A DNA stretch of 64,000 bases from Streptomyces olivochromogenes (GTDB lineage: Bacteria > Actinomycetota > Actinomycetes > Streptomycetales > Streptomycetaceae), in assembly GCF_021538895.1 (NCBI RefSeq), contig NZ_JADDRL010000028.1, positions 30,127-94,126 of the forward strand. Reading direction: 5' to 3'. Of the stretch, positions 1 through 7,864 are shown piece after piece. Made by a program: the position numbers and the translations under genes. How positions within the stretch are numbered: position 1 is the stretch's first letter; each line of letters opens with the position of its first letter. The notes beneath the pieces were generated by a model. It made no database searches, was not told the origin of the DNA, and saw only the letters and a list, made by a program, of their open reading frames with translations.

Positions 1-2
1 AC

Positions 3-65
3 GGCTTCGCCCGCGACATCGCAACCCTCGCCACACGAGGCGCGGCAGCGATCGAACCCCGGTAG
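3..65 (+). CDS. 3' end of an unidentified gene
   Basis: The frame that is open from the window edge reads about 20 residues and ends at TAG 63-65. The visible tail (ending AAAIEPR) is too short to assign. The gene body lies outside the window. A GC-rich inverted repeat follows it, which fits a genuine 3' end. Confidence 0.4.
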   Translation, partial: GFARDIATLATRGAAAIEPR

Positions 66-91
66 CCGGACGACAACGACGTGACGAGACC

Positions 92-109
92 CGCGCGGCT
101 GGCCGCGCG
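92..109. terminator. GC-rich hairpin after the first gene
   Basis: CGCGCGGC at 92-99 pairs with GCCGCGCG at 102-109 across a 2-base loop. There is no T-run. It lies 27 bases after the stop at 65, so a terminator is plausible but unproven. Confidence 0.35.
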
Positions 110-156
110 ACTCGACGGCACGACGGCGATCGAGTTTCTATCGAACCCGGAACGGT

Positions 157-381
157 TCAGGGAGAGGTGCGCGTCTGGCTGGGCCCGGGGTTGCCGGTTG
201 TGGCGGCCGGGTGGAAGGGGTGTGGTTCAGGCAGGGACGCGAGGTCGGGCTTGGTGCCGATGAGGGTGGCCGACTGGGCGGCGAGTTGCCGGGAGACAGC
301 CACGCGGCGGGCGGCCTCGGCGTTGTGCCGCTGCTGGTCGCTGGTCCGGCTCTGCTGCCAGGCGATGAGGCCCGCGGTGAG
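157..381 (-). pseudogene. Tail fragment of a STAND-ATPase/WD40 protein fused to IS701 debris
   Basis: On the minus strand the IS701 frame passes without a stop into a segment beginning LTAGLIAWQQ and containing SRQLAAQSATLIGTKPDLAS (about 381 down to 232). This matches the membrane helix and linker of the nSTAND-WD40 protein at the right end of the window, which has ASLTAWNQ and SRQLAAQSSSLLGTDPDLSS. After PDLASL the similarity stops and the frame continues as proline-rich sequence to a stop at 157. It is a roughly 150-base relic of a homologous gene with no start of its own. The protein-level match is clear; the rearrangement history is inferred. Confidence 0.6.
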
Positions 382-709
382 GGCGGGGGTGTAAGGAGTC
401 GCGTGCAGCGGGTAGTACACGCGGCCGTCGGTCCACACCGTGGTCACCGTGACGATGCCATTGTCGGTCTTGCCGTACCGGCCCAGCCACCGCCGGACCA
501 CGTGCGCGGTCGCCGTGCCGTCCTTGCGGTCCCCGGAATCGTCGATCACCATAACCCCGCCATCGTGCGGAGCCGTCGCCGACTCCTCGCGCAGCAGCTC
601 AAGCCGCCGGTCGTTGACCAGCTCGGCCTCCCAGGGCGGCTCGGACAGGAAAAACTGCAGCCGCTGCACCCCCGGCATCCCCGCACCCGCCACCGGCTCC
701 GCCCCTGCC
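382..709 (-). mobile_element. IS701-family transposase fragment
   Basis: The translated segment (MAGAGMPGVQ through TPYTPA) is nearly identical to part of the IS701-like transposase at 36.4-36.7 kb, including the VIDDSGD motif around the first catalytic aspartate. DNA similarity starts abruptly at about 709 and ends abruptly at about 382, where the STAND-like relic begins. Only the N-terminal third of the catalytic domain survives, so it cannot be active. The internal ATG at 693 begins a chimeric 178-residue frame that is probably meaningless. Confidence 0.75.
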
Positions 710-819
710 GTAGAGACCGCGCCCCCGCACCGGCCTATGGGGGGCGGGAGGGGGCTCCTTCGGCGTCAAGCGCGTCCTGGACCGGGTCCGGTTGTCTCAG
801 CCGGGCAGGCCTGCCGAGG

Positions 820-1300
820 TCATGGTGTGTCTTGCATGAGGTCGTGGATGTCGTCATGGACGTCGCTTGGGTCGGGCAGTTCTGACCAGGGGTCGTCCTT
901 GCGGTCCTTGCTCTTGCAGACGGTGGCGGTGGAGGGCTCGTAGGTGTCGTCACCGGCGAAGGTGGCGGTGTAGCAGATCTCGTTGGGCTGCTTGCCGGGC
1001 ACCTTGCAGGTGGCTTTGCCCCTGTTGTCGGTCGTGTCGGTGCACAGCGCGGTGGAGTCGGTGGTGAACTCGATCTCCTTGCCTGCCAGTGGCCGGCCTT
1101 CTGCGGTCAGCTTGGCTTTGAGGGTGACACCCTCGTTGCCGCCGGCGCCCAGGGAGCTTGATCGCCGTGTCAGGCAAGTCAGGCAAGTTGCTCGACGTTG
1201 GGTAGCGCGGCGAGCCGCCGACAGGGATCAGGCCGTCGAGGACGTCGACGACGAACTGGGACGCGGGGCATCGCTTCGAACTCGTCTCGTGAGTCGTCGT
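820..1300 (-). pseudogene. Broken C-terminus of a protein with an Ig-like domain
   Basis: Two minus-strand frames join into one plausible protein end. The upstream frame (1300 to about 1147) reads FVVDVLDGLIPVGGSPRYP and ends TAIKLPG. The downstream frame (about 1147 to 820) reads GVTLKAKLTAEGRPLAG, then CYTATFAGDDTYEPS, the pattern of bacterial Ig-like (Big_3-type) surface or secreted domains. A one-base shift near 1147 separates them, and a stop at 1301-1303 closes the upstream side, so the N-terminus is missing. The parent family cannot be named. Confidence 0.5.
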
Positions 1301-1355
1301 TCAGCACCGTGTGCGTATCAGGTGACGGATGCTCAGCGATGGTTGGGCCCGCCGG

Positions 1356-1649
1356 TCAGTCGATGCCTTCGATGATGCGGAAGTCGCGCTCGACGCCGTC
1401 GGGGAGGGCCACCAGCGCCTTCTGGTATGCCTCGCTCTCGTATGCCGCGACGGCCTGTTTAAAGCTGTCGAACTCGATCAGAACGACGCGTTGGGTGATT
1501 CCGGCCTCGTGGGCGACGACTCGACCGTCACGGGACAGGAGGCGCCCGCCCGCAGCCTGGACAGCCGGACGGGCCAGCTTGTTGTAGGCAGTCAGCCTCT
1601 CAGGGTCGGAAATGGCAGGGTAGACACTGACCCAGTAGCCCTTAGCCAT
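1356..1649 (-). CDS. DUF1330 family protein
   Basis: A 97-residue ferredoxin-fold-like protein beginning MAKGYWVSVYPAISDPE, with the family pattern: N-terminal YWV strand, conserved AGGRLLSRDG in the middle, and RVVLIEFDSFKQAVAAYES. DUF1330 proteins are small cytosolic dimeric alpha/beta-barrel proteins of unknown function. The start at 1649 is preferred over an upstream ATG because AGGAGG lies just before it. The gene is divergent from the LysR gene at 1838 across 188 bases, the usual layout for a LysR regulator and its target. Confidence 0.85.
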   Translation of the reverse strand: MAKGYWVSVYPAISDPERLTAYNKLARPAVQAAGGRLLSRDGRVVAHEAGITQRVVLIEFDSFKQAVAAYESEAYQKALVALPDGVERDFRIIEGID

Positions 1650-1837
1650 GGAAACCTCCTGTGTTCGGCCGGACACGTCCGACTTCGAATTGACACTCAG
1701 ATCGATCGATCCCGGCGACGGGTAGTGCGGTCAGTTGAATTGTCATATGCGCAGGTTAGGGCTGGATGTGCGGTCGAGGGAAAGACCGGTACGGGATAGA
1801 CTCAGAACGGATCGTTATCAATCGGCAGGGAGGGCAC
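1650..1837. promoter_or_regulatory. Divergent promoter region between DUF1330 and LysR genes
   Basis: This 188-base gap must carry both promoters. Visible symmetry includes an imperfect palindrome TGTTCGGCCGGACA near 1669-1682 and GATA/TTATC half-sites flanking about 17 bases just before the LysR ribosome site (about 1796-1820). LysR proteins usually bind T-N11-A dyads between themselves and their target; these are candidates only. Confidence 0.4.
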
Positions 1838-2740
1838 GTGGCGCCGGATACGGTGAGCCTGCGGTACTTCCTGGTGCTGGCGCAGGAGTTGAACTTCACC
1901 CGCGCGGCCGCACGGATCGGTATCGCACAGCCCGCACTCAGCGCCCGGATGCGCCGATTGGAGGCGGAACTCGGTACGGCCCTGCTGGTCCGCAACACGC
2001 GTAGCGTCGTATTGACCACGGCCGGTGCGGCTTTGGCGGAGTCCGCGCCGCCCGCGCTGGCGGCGCTGGACCGGGCGTGGGACACCGCCCGGAGCGCGGC
2101 GGCCGGTGAACTGGGCGCGCTGCGCATCGGATACAGCCTCAGCACGGGGGCTGAGACGGCACCGGTCCTGGTGGACAGGCTCATTCGCAGCAGCCCGGGA
2201 CTCGAGGTCGGCGCGGTCCCGATGACGACACCGGAGATCTCCCCCGCGGTCGCCGACGGCCGCATCGATGCCGGGATCACCCGCGGTGAACAGCCGGGCC
2301 GTGGCGTGCGCCGGTTCCTGCTGCGGCGTGCGCGCGTCGGGGTCCAGCTGGCGCAGCACCATCCGCTGGCCGAACACCCGGAGATCGAGATCGCCGACGC
2401 GGCCGTGTATCCGCTGCGACTCCCGGACCGTGCGGCCAACCCCGTGATCCACGATCAGCTGTCCGCACTGTTCCGAGACACCCGACCACACCCCCGATTC
2501 CACACGCCCGCAGTCTCTTTCGACATGTCTCAGCGCGACCTGCGCGACGGGGTCACCCTTGCCCCGGCCGGAGAAGCCGCGGTCACGGCACAACCGGCCG
2601 GTCTCACCTGGCGGCCGCTGCGGGGCGCGCCCAGCCTGACGATCCACCTGGTCCTCCCACGCGAGCAGTCGCCGCTACACCGCCGCATCCGTGCCGTCGC
2701 CAAAACCCTGGCGCTTGAGCTGCACTGGCTGCCGGACTGA
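1838..2740 (+). CDS. LysR-family transcriptional regulator
   Basis: A 300-residue protein. Residues 4-62 form the winged helix-turn-helix (LRYFLVLAQELNFTRAAARI, then QPALSARMRRLEAELGT and LLVRNTRSVVLTTAG), the LysR signature. The rest (from about residue 90) is the two-lobed periplasmic-binding-like effector domain. The GTG at 1838 is chosen because GGGAGGG precedes it and the family N-terminus begins here; an upstream GTG/ATG would add 24 non-conserved residues. The divergent DUF1330 gene is the likely target. The inducer cannot be read from sequence. Confidence 0.9.
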   Translation: MAPDTVSLRYFLVLAQELNFTRAAARIGIAQPALSARMRRLEAELGTALLVRNTRSVVLTTAGAALAESAPPALAALDRAWDTARSAAAGELGALRIGYSLSTGAETAPVLVDRLIRSSPGLEVGAVPMTTPEISPAVADGRIDAGITRGEQPGRGVRRFLLRRARVGVQLAQHHPLAEHPEIEIADAAVYPLRLPDRAANPVIHDQLSALFRDTRPHPRFHTPAVSFDMSQRDLRDGVTLAPAGEAAVTAQPAGLTWRPLRGAPSLTIHLVLPREQSPLHRRIRAVAKTLALELHWLPD

Positions 2741-3082
2741 CGCGCAAGAGGTCAAGCGAGACGGACGCCTGCGGTGGCGAGGCCGAAGACCTTGCGCCCG
2801 GCGGACTTTGCGGTGATGACGACGGCGGTCTTGCTGAATGTCCGACACGACCTCGCTACGCCGGCGATCAGCATCCGATGATGGCCCCGGCTCCGGTCCG
2901 AGTCGTACACCGCGGCGACGTCCTCGCCCAGCCCGAGATCTCGGTGGATACCGCGCCTTCGCCGACGCCGAACCGGACAAGCACGGGTAACCGGCGGGAA
3001 TGCCCGCCGTCAACGGCGTCCATGACGTCGGTCAATCCTTAACGCCAACCACTGTTCCATTGCTCCAAGCGCCGCTGCGTCG
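2741..3082. other. 342 bases with no convincing gene
   Basis: The region lies between the LysR and TetR genes, whose 3' ends face each other. Minus-strand frames contain protein-like scraps (TAVVITAKSAGRKVFGLAT near 2760-2830) broken by shifts and stops, so decayed coding DNA is possible. I could not name its origin. Confidence 0.4.
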
Positions 3083-3709
3083 CTAATGGGCAGCGGGGAG
3101 CCGGCCGCCAGATGGTGGCCAGCGGGTGGGGGCGTCGTGCAGTAGCAACTCGAGCACCGAGTCGACGTAGTCAGCGAGTTGGCCGCCGTCATCGAGCGGC
3201 AGCACACCCGGCAGCCTGGTTGCCAGCTCATAGTGGCCGACGTACGCCGCATAGCCGAGCATGGCACGCCTGACTGCAACGGCCAGCGGAAAGCCGATCT
3301 CCTCGAAGATCCCGATCGTGAAGTCGATCCGTCGCTGCACCACGCGGCGCACTACGGGCGCGACGAGCTCGTGGGCGGCCGCCGCGAGCAGATTGACCCC
3401 AGCGGCGTTCTGCCCGGCGCTCCCGCTCACCTGCGTGAACAGCATCCGCAGCCGGGCTGCCGGATCGGGTTCGGCGGCCAGTGCCGTGATGGTCGCCTCA
3501 GTGAACCGCCGCTCCCACAGTTCAAGCGCCGCCACGACGAGTGCATCGCGGTTGGCGAAATGCCAGTAGAAGCTCCCCTTGGTGGTGCCCAGCCGGGCGG
3601 CGATCGGCTCGACGGCCAAGGCATTGAGCCCACCCTCGCCGATCGCATCCAGCGCTGCCGGCGCCCAGTCATCCGCAGTAAGTCGCCGTCGCCCTTGCTC
3701 CACATCCAT
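3083..3709 (-). CDS. TetR-family transcriptional regulator
   Basis: A 208-residue protein with an N-terminal TetR helix-turn-helix at about residues 10-55 (LNALAVEPIAARLGTTKGSF followed by YWHFANRDALVVAALELWE). The remainder is the all-helical ligand-binding and dimerisation domain. It is divergent from the SRPBCC gene at 3774, with two palindromes in the 64-base gap, one touching its own start codon. It therefore probably represses both itself and that gene. The ligand is unknown. Confidence 0.92.
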   Translation of the reverse strand: MDVEQGRRRLTADDWAPAALDAIGEGGLNALAVEPIAARLGTTKGSFYWHFANRDALVVAALELWERRFTEATITALAAEPDPAARLRMLFTQVSGSAGQNAAGVNLLAAAAHELVAPVVRRVVQRRIDFTIGIFEEIGFPLAVAVRRAMLGYAAYVGHYELATRLPGVLPLDDGGQLADYVDSVLELLLHDAPTRWPPSGGRLPAAH

Positions 3710-3745
3710 ACGCTACCGTACGGTCACCGCCATACGCTCCGTATG
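3707..3745. promoter_or_regulatory. Tandem palindromic operators, probable TetR binding sites
   Basis: ACCGTACGGT (3715-3724) is a perfect 10-base palindrome. CATACGCTCCGTATG (3731-3745) is a perfect inverted repeat of CATACG around 3 bases. A further CATACG overlaps the TetR start codon at 3707-3712. The cluster lies between two divergent starts, which fits autoregulation plus control of the SRPBCC gene. Confidence 0.6.
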
Positions 3746-3773
3746 TCAGGCTCGCGCAAGGAAAGGAGACGTC

Positions 3774-4262
3774 GTGCAGAACATCCACCGCCGCACCATC
3801 GACGCGCCCGCCGCCGACGTCGGTGCCCTTCTGAACCAGCTGGGTACCCCGCAGGACCGGATATGGCCCGTCCCGGCCTGGTCGCCACTGCGCCTCGACG
3901 CCGGCCTGGCCGTCGGCTCGCGCGGCGGACACGGAAGGATCCGCTACTCGGTGGCCGAGTACGAGCCCGGACGAAGAGTGCGGTTCACCTTCGCTCCCGG
4001 ACTTGGCATCAACGGCTATCACGAATTCCTCGTCATCCCCGATGGGCCGATGCGCTGTCAGATCTCGCACACTCTCGCAGGACGCACAGACGGCAGGATG
4101 CGTGTGATGTGGCCGTTGGTGATCCGCTGGCTGCACGAAGCCCTCCTGCGCGACGCGTTCGACAACATCCAACGCGCGGCAACGAACCACCTGCCCCACG
4201 CGGCCCACTGGTCGACCTGGGTCCGCTTGCTGCGCCTCGTGTTCGCGCCGCGCCACCGGTGA
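3774..4262 (+). CDS. SRPBCC-superfamily protein
   Basis: A 162-residue protein beginning VQNIHRRTIDAPAADVGALL, with GHGRIRYSVAEYEPGRRVRF and GYHEFLVIPDGPMRCQISHT. This matches the START/polyketide-cyclase-like SRPBCC fold, which binds hydrophobic ligands in a deep pocket. The GTG start at 3774 follows GGAAAGGAG. Its function may be ligand binding or a small-molecule conversion; no catalytic residues can be picked out. The divergent TetR gene and the operators between them suggest it is induced by the ligand TetR senses. Confidence 0.75.
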   Translation: MQNIHRRTIDAPAADVGALLNQLGTPQDRIWPVPAWSPLRLDAGLAVGSRGGHGRIRYSVAEYEPGRRVRFTFAPGLGINGYHEFLVIPDGPMRCQISHTLAGRTDGRMRVMWPLVIRWLHEALLRDAFDNIQRAATNHLPHAAHWSTWVRLLRLVFAPRHR

Positions 4263-4724
4263 ATGCCGACCCACTGAGCACCCACCGGAAACGTGACGGC
4301 TACACAGTTACGAACGAGCCGCCCAACCGGAGAACTCGCGACAGTTGAATACGCGGGCTCACCAGTACCGAGGCCGGCCTCGGAGCCGACCCAGGGGCCG
4401 ACGGGGTGCAGAACGTCCAGCGGCACGGGCCCGGACGCGAAGTCCGGCCCTGCACAGTCGAGTTGGAACGGCTGCACTGCAGTCGGCGGCGGCCAGAAGG
4501 GTGCCAGCCGCGGGCCGCGCCGTGGAGGGTGCACGGGTCGTAGTGGAGGCATGGGCGGAACCCTTCACCGCACCCACTCTTCGGGATGCTCCCTGACAGC
4601 CCAGCTCTTCTGAGACGCCGAGGACACGGACGCCGTCCGATCCTGGAGGGTAAGGCGAAGGCCCCGGGGGTCAAGACGTCCCGGGGTCTCGCGGTGCACT
4701 TCGCCGACCTACCAGCTCAACTAG
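4263..4724. other. 460-base region without a supported gene
   Basis: Several overlapping open frames exist on both strands, but none has a good ribosome site with recognisable sequence. The region ends in a hairpin at 4662-4686 and then the end of an IS5-type remnant. Confidence 0.4.
4662..4686. terminator. GC hairpin
   Basis: CCCCGGG (4662-4668) pairs with CCCGGGG (4680-4686) around an 11-base loop. There is no U-tract. It may terminate the SRPBCC transcript or protect it from readthrough into the IS remnant. Confidence 0.35.
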
Positions 4725-5023
4725 AGTGCGTTTCAAAAGTGCTGGTCACAGCCATTCGTTGATGGCTGCGACCAGCACGGTCGCCTCGTAGCGGACCGCC
4801 AACTTGTCGTACCTTGTGGCCACCGCTCGGTGCCTCTTGAGGCGATTGATCCCGCACTCCACCGCGTGGCGCTCCGTGTAGTCGGCCGGGTCGAACTTCG
4901 GCGGCCGGCCCCCGTGGGAACCTCGCTTCTTGCGGTTGGCGATCTGGTCGAGCTTCTCCGGGATTGTGCAGCGAATGCCCCGCTTGCGCAGATAGCCGCG
5001 GTTCGCGCGGGAGCCGTACGCCT
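4725..5023 (-). mobile_element. IS5-family transposase C-terminal remnant with one IS end
   Basis: The minus-strand frame from about 5023 to the stop at 4746 reads AYGSRANRGYLRKRGIRCTI, then RKKRGSHGGRPPKFDPADYT and VECGINRLKRHRAVATRYDK. This is the typical C-terminus of actinobacterial IS5-family DDE transposases, including the final glutamate region. The frame is interrupted by a stop where the family has DKAYGS. Just outside the stop, CTAGAGTGCGTTTCAAAAG (from 4721) looks like the terminal inverted repeat beside a CTAG target. The 5' two-thirds are missing. Confidence 0.75.
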
Positions 5024-5261
5024 AATAGGCAGTGTGGATTGGCAGTTGTCAGTCCTGGCAGGGGTCGTGCGAGACGTCTGGGCTGTATGCAGCGCCGGGG
5101 AGTGCTTCGACAAGAGGGACGCGTGCACGGCCTCTGCCGCTTCGAGTTCGGTCGCCATACCGTGCCGTGGTTCGAGCCGTTCCCAGGAACACCTCCCGAT
5201 CAGCCGGAGCCGTGGAGCTCTTCACGAGAGCGAGGACCCTGGACACCGCTGGGGCCACGGA
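5024..5261. other. Short unassigned stretch between IS remnants
   Basis: No frame here resembles a known protein. It separates the IS5 remnant from the IS110 remnant and is probably IS or target debris. Confidence 0.3.
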
Positions 5262-5752
5262 CGGCTGATGGGGTGGTGCGCCCATGAGCGCTTCTATTAG
5301 GTCGCCGGGTGGTCCTTCCACGGCCCGACACCGCCGGACAGGGCAGGCCCGAAAGGAGCACGCGTTGCACGTGACCTGTGGAATCGACTGGGCTGAGGAT
5401 CACCACGACGTGGCCGTGGTCGACCAGGACGCCCGACTGCTCGGCAAGCTCAGGATCGGCGACGACGCAGCGGGCTTCCAGGACCTGCTCGGGTTGCTCG
5501 CCGAGCACGGTGACAGGCCGGACGATCCGATCCCGATCGCGATCGAGACATCTCGTGGACTCCTCGTGGCCTGTCTGCGGGCCTCTGGCCGCCGGGTGTA
5601 CGCGATCAACCCGATGGCTGTCGCACGCTACCGCGACCGGCACGTCGTCTCCGGCAAGAAGTCCGACCACCAGGATGCAGTTGTCCTGGCCAACATCTTG
5701 CGGACCGACGCTGAGCTGCATCGGCCGCTGCCGGACGACTCTGACCTGGGCA
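5262..5752 (+). mobile_element. IS110-family transposase 5' fragment with leader
   Basis: A TTG at 5365 after GAAAGGAG begins the DEDD transposase N-terminus: CGIDWAEDHHDVAVVDQDAR, IAIETSRGLLVACLRASGRR and AINPMAVARYRDRH. It is very close to the complete copy at 13045-14283, including the first catalytic aspartate in GIDWAE. Similarity ends after DDSDLG at about 5750, removing the DEDD remainder and the Tnp_20 serine domain. Upstream, 5262-5364 shares GGCTRRTGRGGTGG and ATTAGGTCGC-type blocks with the leader of the full copy, so the bridge-RNA region may be partly retained. Confidence 0.8.
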
Positions 5753-5785
5753 CTGAACTCTTCTCTGCGCAGCCGGAATCGAGGA

Positions 5786-5814
5786 TCTGCGCACTGATCT
5801 GTTCAGTGCGCAGA
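5786..5814. repeat. Perfect 12-bp inverted repeat hairpin
   Basis: TCTGCGCACTGA (5786-5797) and TCAGTGCGCAGA (5803-5814) are exact reverse complements around a 5-base loop. A related TCTGCGCA lies about 20 bases upstream (from 5764). It sits immediately beyond the break of the IS110 fragment and is not in a recognised gene. Confidence 0.6.
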
Positions 5815-5983
5815 CACCCGACGGTGCGGCTATTTGGGGCGTTCGTAACCGACACCCCCCGGCGCTGCCAGCCGCCACGGTGCGGTTCGTTGCCGGGCTG
5901 CTACGCAGCAGATCTGTAATTGCCGCATTCACGGATGGGCGGCGTCCTGACACAGATACGGTCATCGACGCCGGGCGGGGCCA

Positions 5984-6293
5984 TCAGGCCCCATGTGAAC
6001 GTGTCCGGGGCACGAGCATCGCCGCGGTTAGAGAAGCGACGGAAAGTAGCAGGGTCAGGTTTCCGCGGACCGTGCCGGCCGCGACCGACACGGCCAGCAC
6101 CAATGCGTAGGGGCCCGGCACCGCCGCAAAGGCTGCGGTCGTGATACCTCCGAGGGCGATCAGCAGCATGGTGCGGGCCGTTGGGCCGGTAGGGCGGGCG
6201 AAGGCGGCGCACAGAGTGCTGTCCGGCGCCGCCGAGGCCGAGTGCCCAGGCTGCCTGCGTGGTGCTGTATCCCCGTTTTAGACACCGTTTCAA
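5984..6293 (-). pseudogene. MFS transporter C-terminal remnant
   Basis: Two minus-strand frames reconstruct the end of a major-facilitator transporter. The first reads RGYSTTQAAWALGLGGAGQ (about 6280-6215), the loop and helix pattern common in streptomycete MFS drug transporters. The second, shifted by one frame, reads MLLIALGGITTAAFAAVPGP then ALVLAVSVAAGTVRGNLTLL to a stop at 5984. The frameshift near 6200 and loss of ten or so helices make it a relic. Confidence 0.6.
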
Positions 6294-6410
6294 GGAGGGC
6301 GAGGAGGACCCGTACCCGACGGGAACCCCGCATCCGGGAGACCGAGACTGATCTCGACGGCGGGGTTCCCCGGTCCCCTGTCCCTGGTCCCGGAAGCGCG
6401 TCCCGGGTTC

Positions 6411-7217
6411 CTACTGGACGTCGACGAAGTCGCTGGCAGACGTCGCGGCGTCGGTGGCCGTGGTACCTGCGTAGGAGAAGCGGTAGTACCCGTCGCTCGT
6501 CGCCGTGGTGGTGGCCGTCACTGCTCCGCCGGAGCCGCTGGTGACGGTCTTGAGGGTGGTGTACGTGCTGGTGCCCGACTTGCGGAACTGGAGCTTCACC
6601 GACGCGTTGCTCAGGCCCGCGTACGCATGGGTCTCCCAGTTGGCGCGGGTGAGCGCGCCCTTGACCGTGATCGTCCGGCCATGGACCACCGGCTCGGGCG
6701 AGGCGTTTGCTGTCAGTGTGGTGTTGCGCTTGATGTGCACGGAGCCGGCGTATCCGTCGCTGGTTGAACCGCTCGGGCGGCCGTATGCGATGGCGTACAC
6801 GTGCCAGGTGCCCGCATAGGCGTTCTTGGTCATGTCGGCCTTCGGGTCCACGGTGAAGTGGACCGTGCACGTCGCCGTCTGGGCACTGGTCGCCACGCAG
6901 GAGCCCCATCCCTGCTCGGCGGGCACCAGAACGCCGTCCCTGCCCTGGTCATCGAAGGAGGTGCCGTGCCACAGGGCGACCCAGCCGCCGGTGACGCCGT
7001 CCGGGTCGGCCGCGTCCACCGTGGCGGTGAACGACTGCTTGGCGGAGGTACCGAGGACGATGTCCTTGCCGCCGTTGACGACGACCTTCGTGATCGTCGT
7101 GTCGTCACTGTCCATCGGTCCCGCGTGCGCCTGCGCGGCGGCGGGAAACACCAGAGCCGAAGCGAGAACCAGGGCGCCGGACAGAGCGGCGGCTGAAGCG
7201 CGTATGCGCATATGCAT
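6411..7217 (-). CDS. Secreted DUF5707-type protein
   Basis: A 268-residue exported protein. The N-terminus has two arginines, then SAAALSGALVLASALVFPAA and a likely cleavage after AQA. The mature part has two beta-rich segments: ITKVVVNGGKDIVLGTSAKQ leading into a WHGTSFDDQGRDGVLVPAEQ loop with two cysteines (SCVATSAQTATC), then an Ig-like repeat (VHGRTITVKGALTRANWETH and KLQFRKSGTSTYTTLKTV). The layout resembles DUF5707 proteins of Streptomyces, whose role is unknown; an extracellular structural or binding role is likely. The start at 7217 was chosen because the signal peptide begins there; upstream residues are not signal-like. Confidence 0.75.
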   Translation of the reverse strand: MHMRIRASAAALSGALVLASALVFPAAAQAHAGPMDSDDTTITKVVVNGGKDIVLGTSAKQSFTATVDAADPDGVTGGWVALWHGTSFDDQGRDGVLVPAEQGWGSCVATSAQTATCTVHFTVDPKADMTKNAYAGTWHVYAIAYGRPSGSTSDGYAGSVHIKRNTTLTANASPEPVVHGRTITVKGALTRANWETHAYAGLSNASVKLQFRKSGTSTYTTLKTVTSGSGGAVTATTTATSDGYYRFSYAGTTATDAATSASDFVDVQ

Positions 7218-7864
7218 CCCCACGGTGAGAAGAAGGGCCCCCGCGGGGCGTCTCCCGACAAGAGCCCATGGGCGCACGCATCGTACAGACTCTTTCGAGT
7301 CACGACGAGATGCGGGAATCCCTCGATCCCTCCCCGGGACTCGCGCCCGCGTTCCCCTCCCCAACACCGCGCCCGCCTCTGCCACCGCCGTTGGCACGCC
7401 TACGCCGACACCACCATGATCAGAAAGCTCGGCAGCAGCTATCTACAGCTGCCGTAACCCTGCCGGGCCAGGACCCCGATGACCTCCCCTGGTTGACGGC
7501 AACGTCGGCGCCCAGGAGCGGTCAAGTGCACCTTCCTCGTGTCGGCGCTGCTGCTGAGGGGCTTGCCCACACGTGCTCCGGGCTAGCGGCCGTCCCACGA
7601 ACACTTCTCTTCGCGACAACCGGCCATTCACCAGCGCCCTGCCTGCCACGCAAGCGGCTTGACTCCGCCATTGAGACTCGCTCCGCTCCCCGCGCGCGGC
7701 CCGGCCCCCGGCCGGGCCTGCGCTCATGTCTCCGCCCTGCTCCAGCCCGGCCGGCGCCCGTGCCGTGCTGCGACTCCATGGTCTCCTTGATGCAGCGAGC
7801 CCCGCCGCTGCGGGGTGCGCGGCGAGGCCTGCAGATGGTGGTCGGCGTCGCGCGACGTCAGCGA
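7218..7864. other. 647 bases without a supported gene
   Basis: The stretch holds the DUF5707 promoter and the 3' end region of the DUF4190 gene. Frames on both strands are proline/arginine-rich shadows without ribosome sites. Apart from the hairpin at 7800-7815 I see nothing specific. Confidence 0.4.
7800..7815 (-). terminator. Terminator hairpin downstream of the DUF4190 gene
   Basis: CCCCGC (7800-7805) and GCGGGG (7810-7815) pair around a 4-base loop, about 50 bases beyond the stop of the minus-strand gene ending at 7865. Confidence 0.45.
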
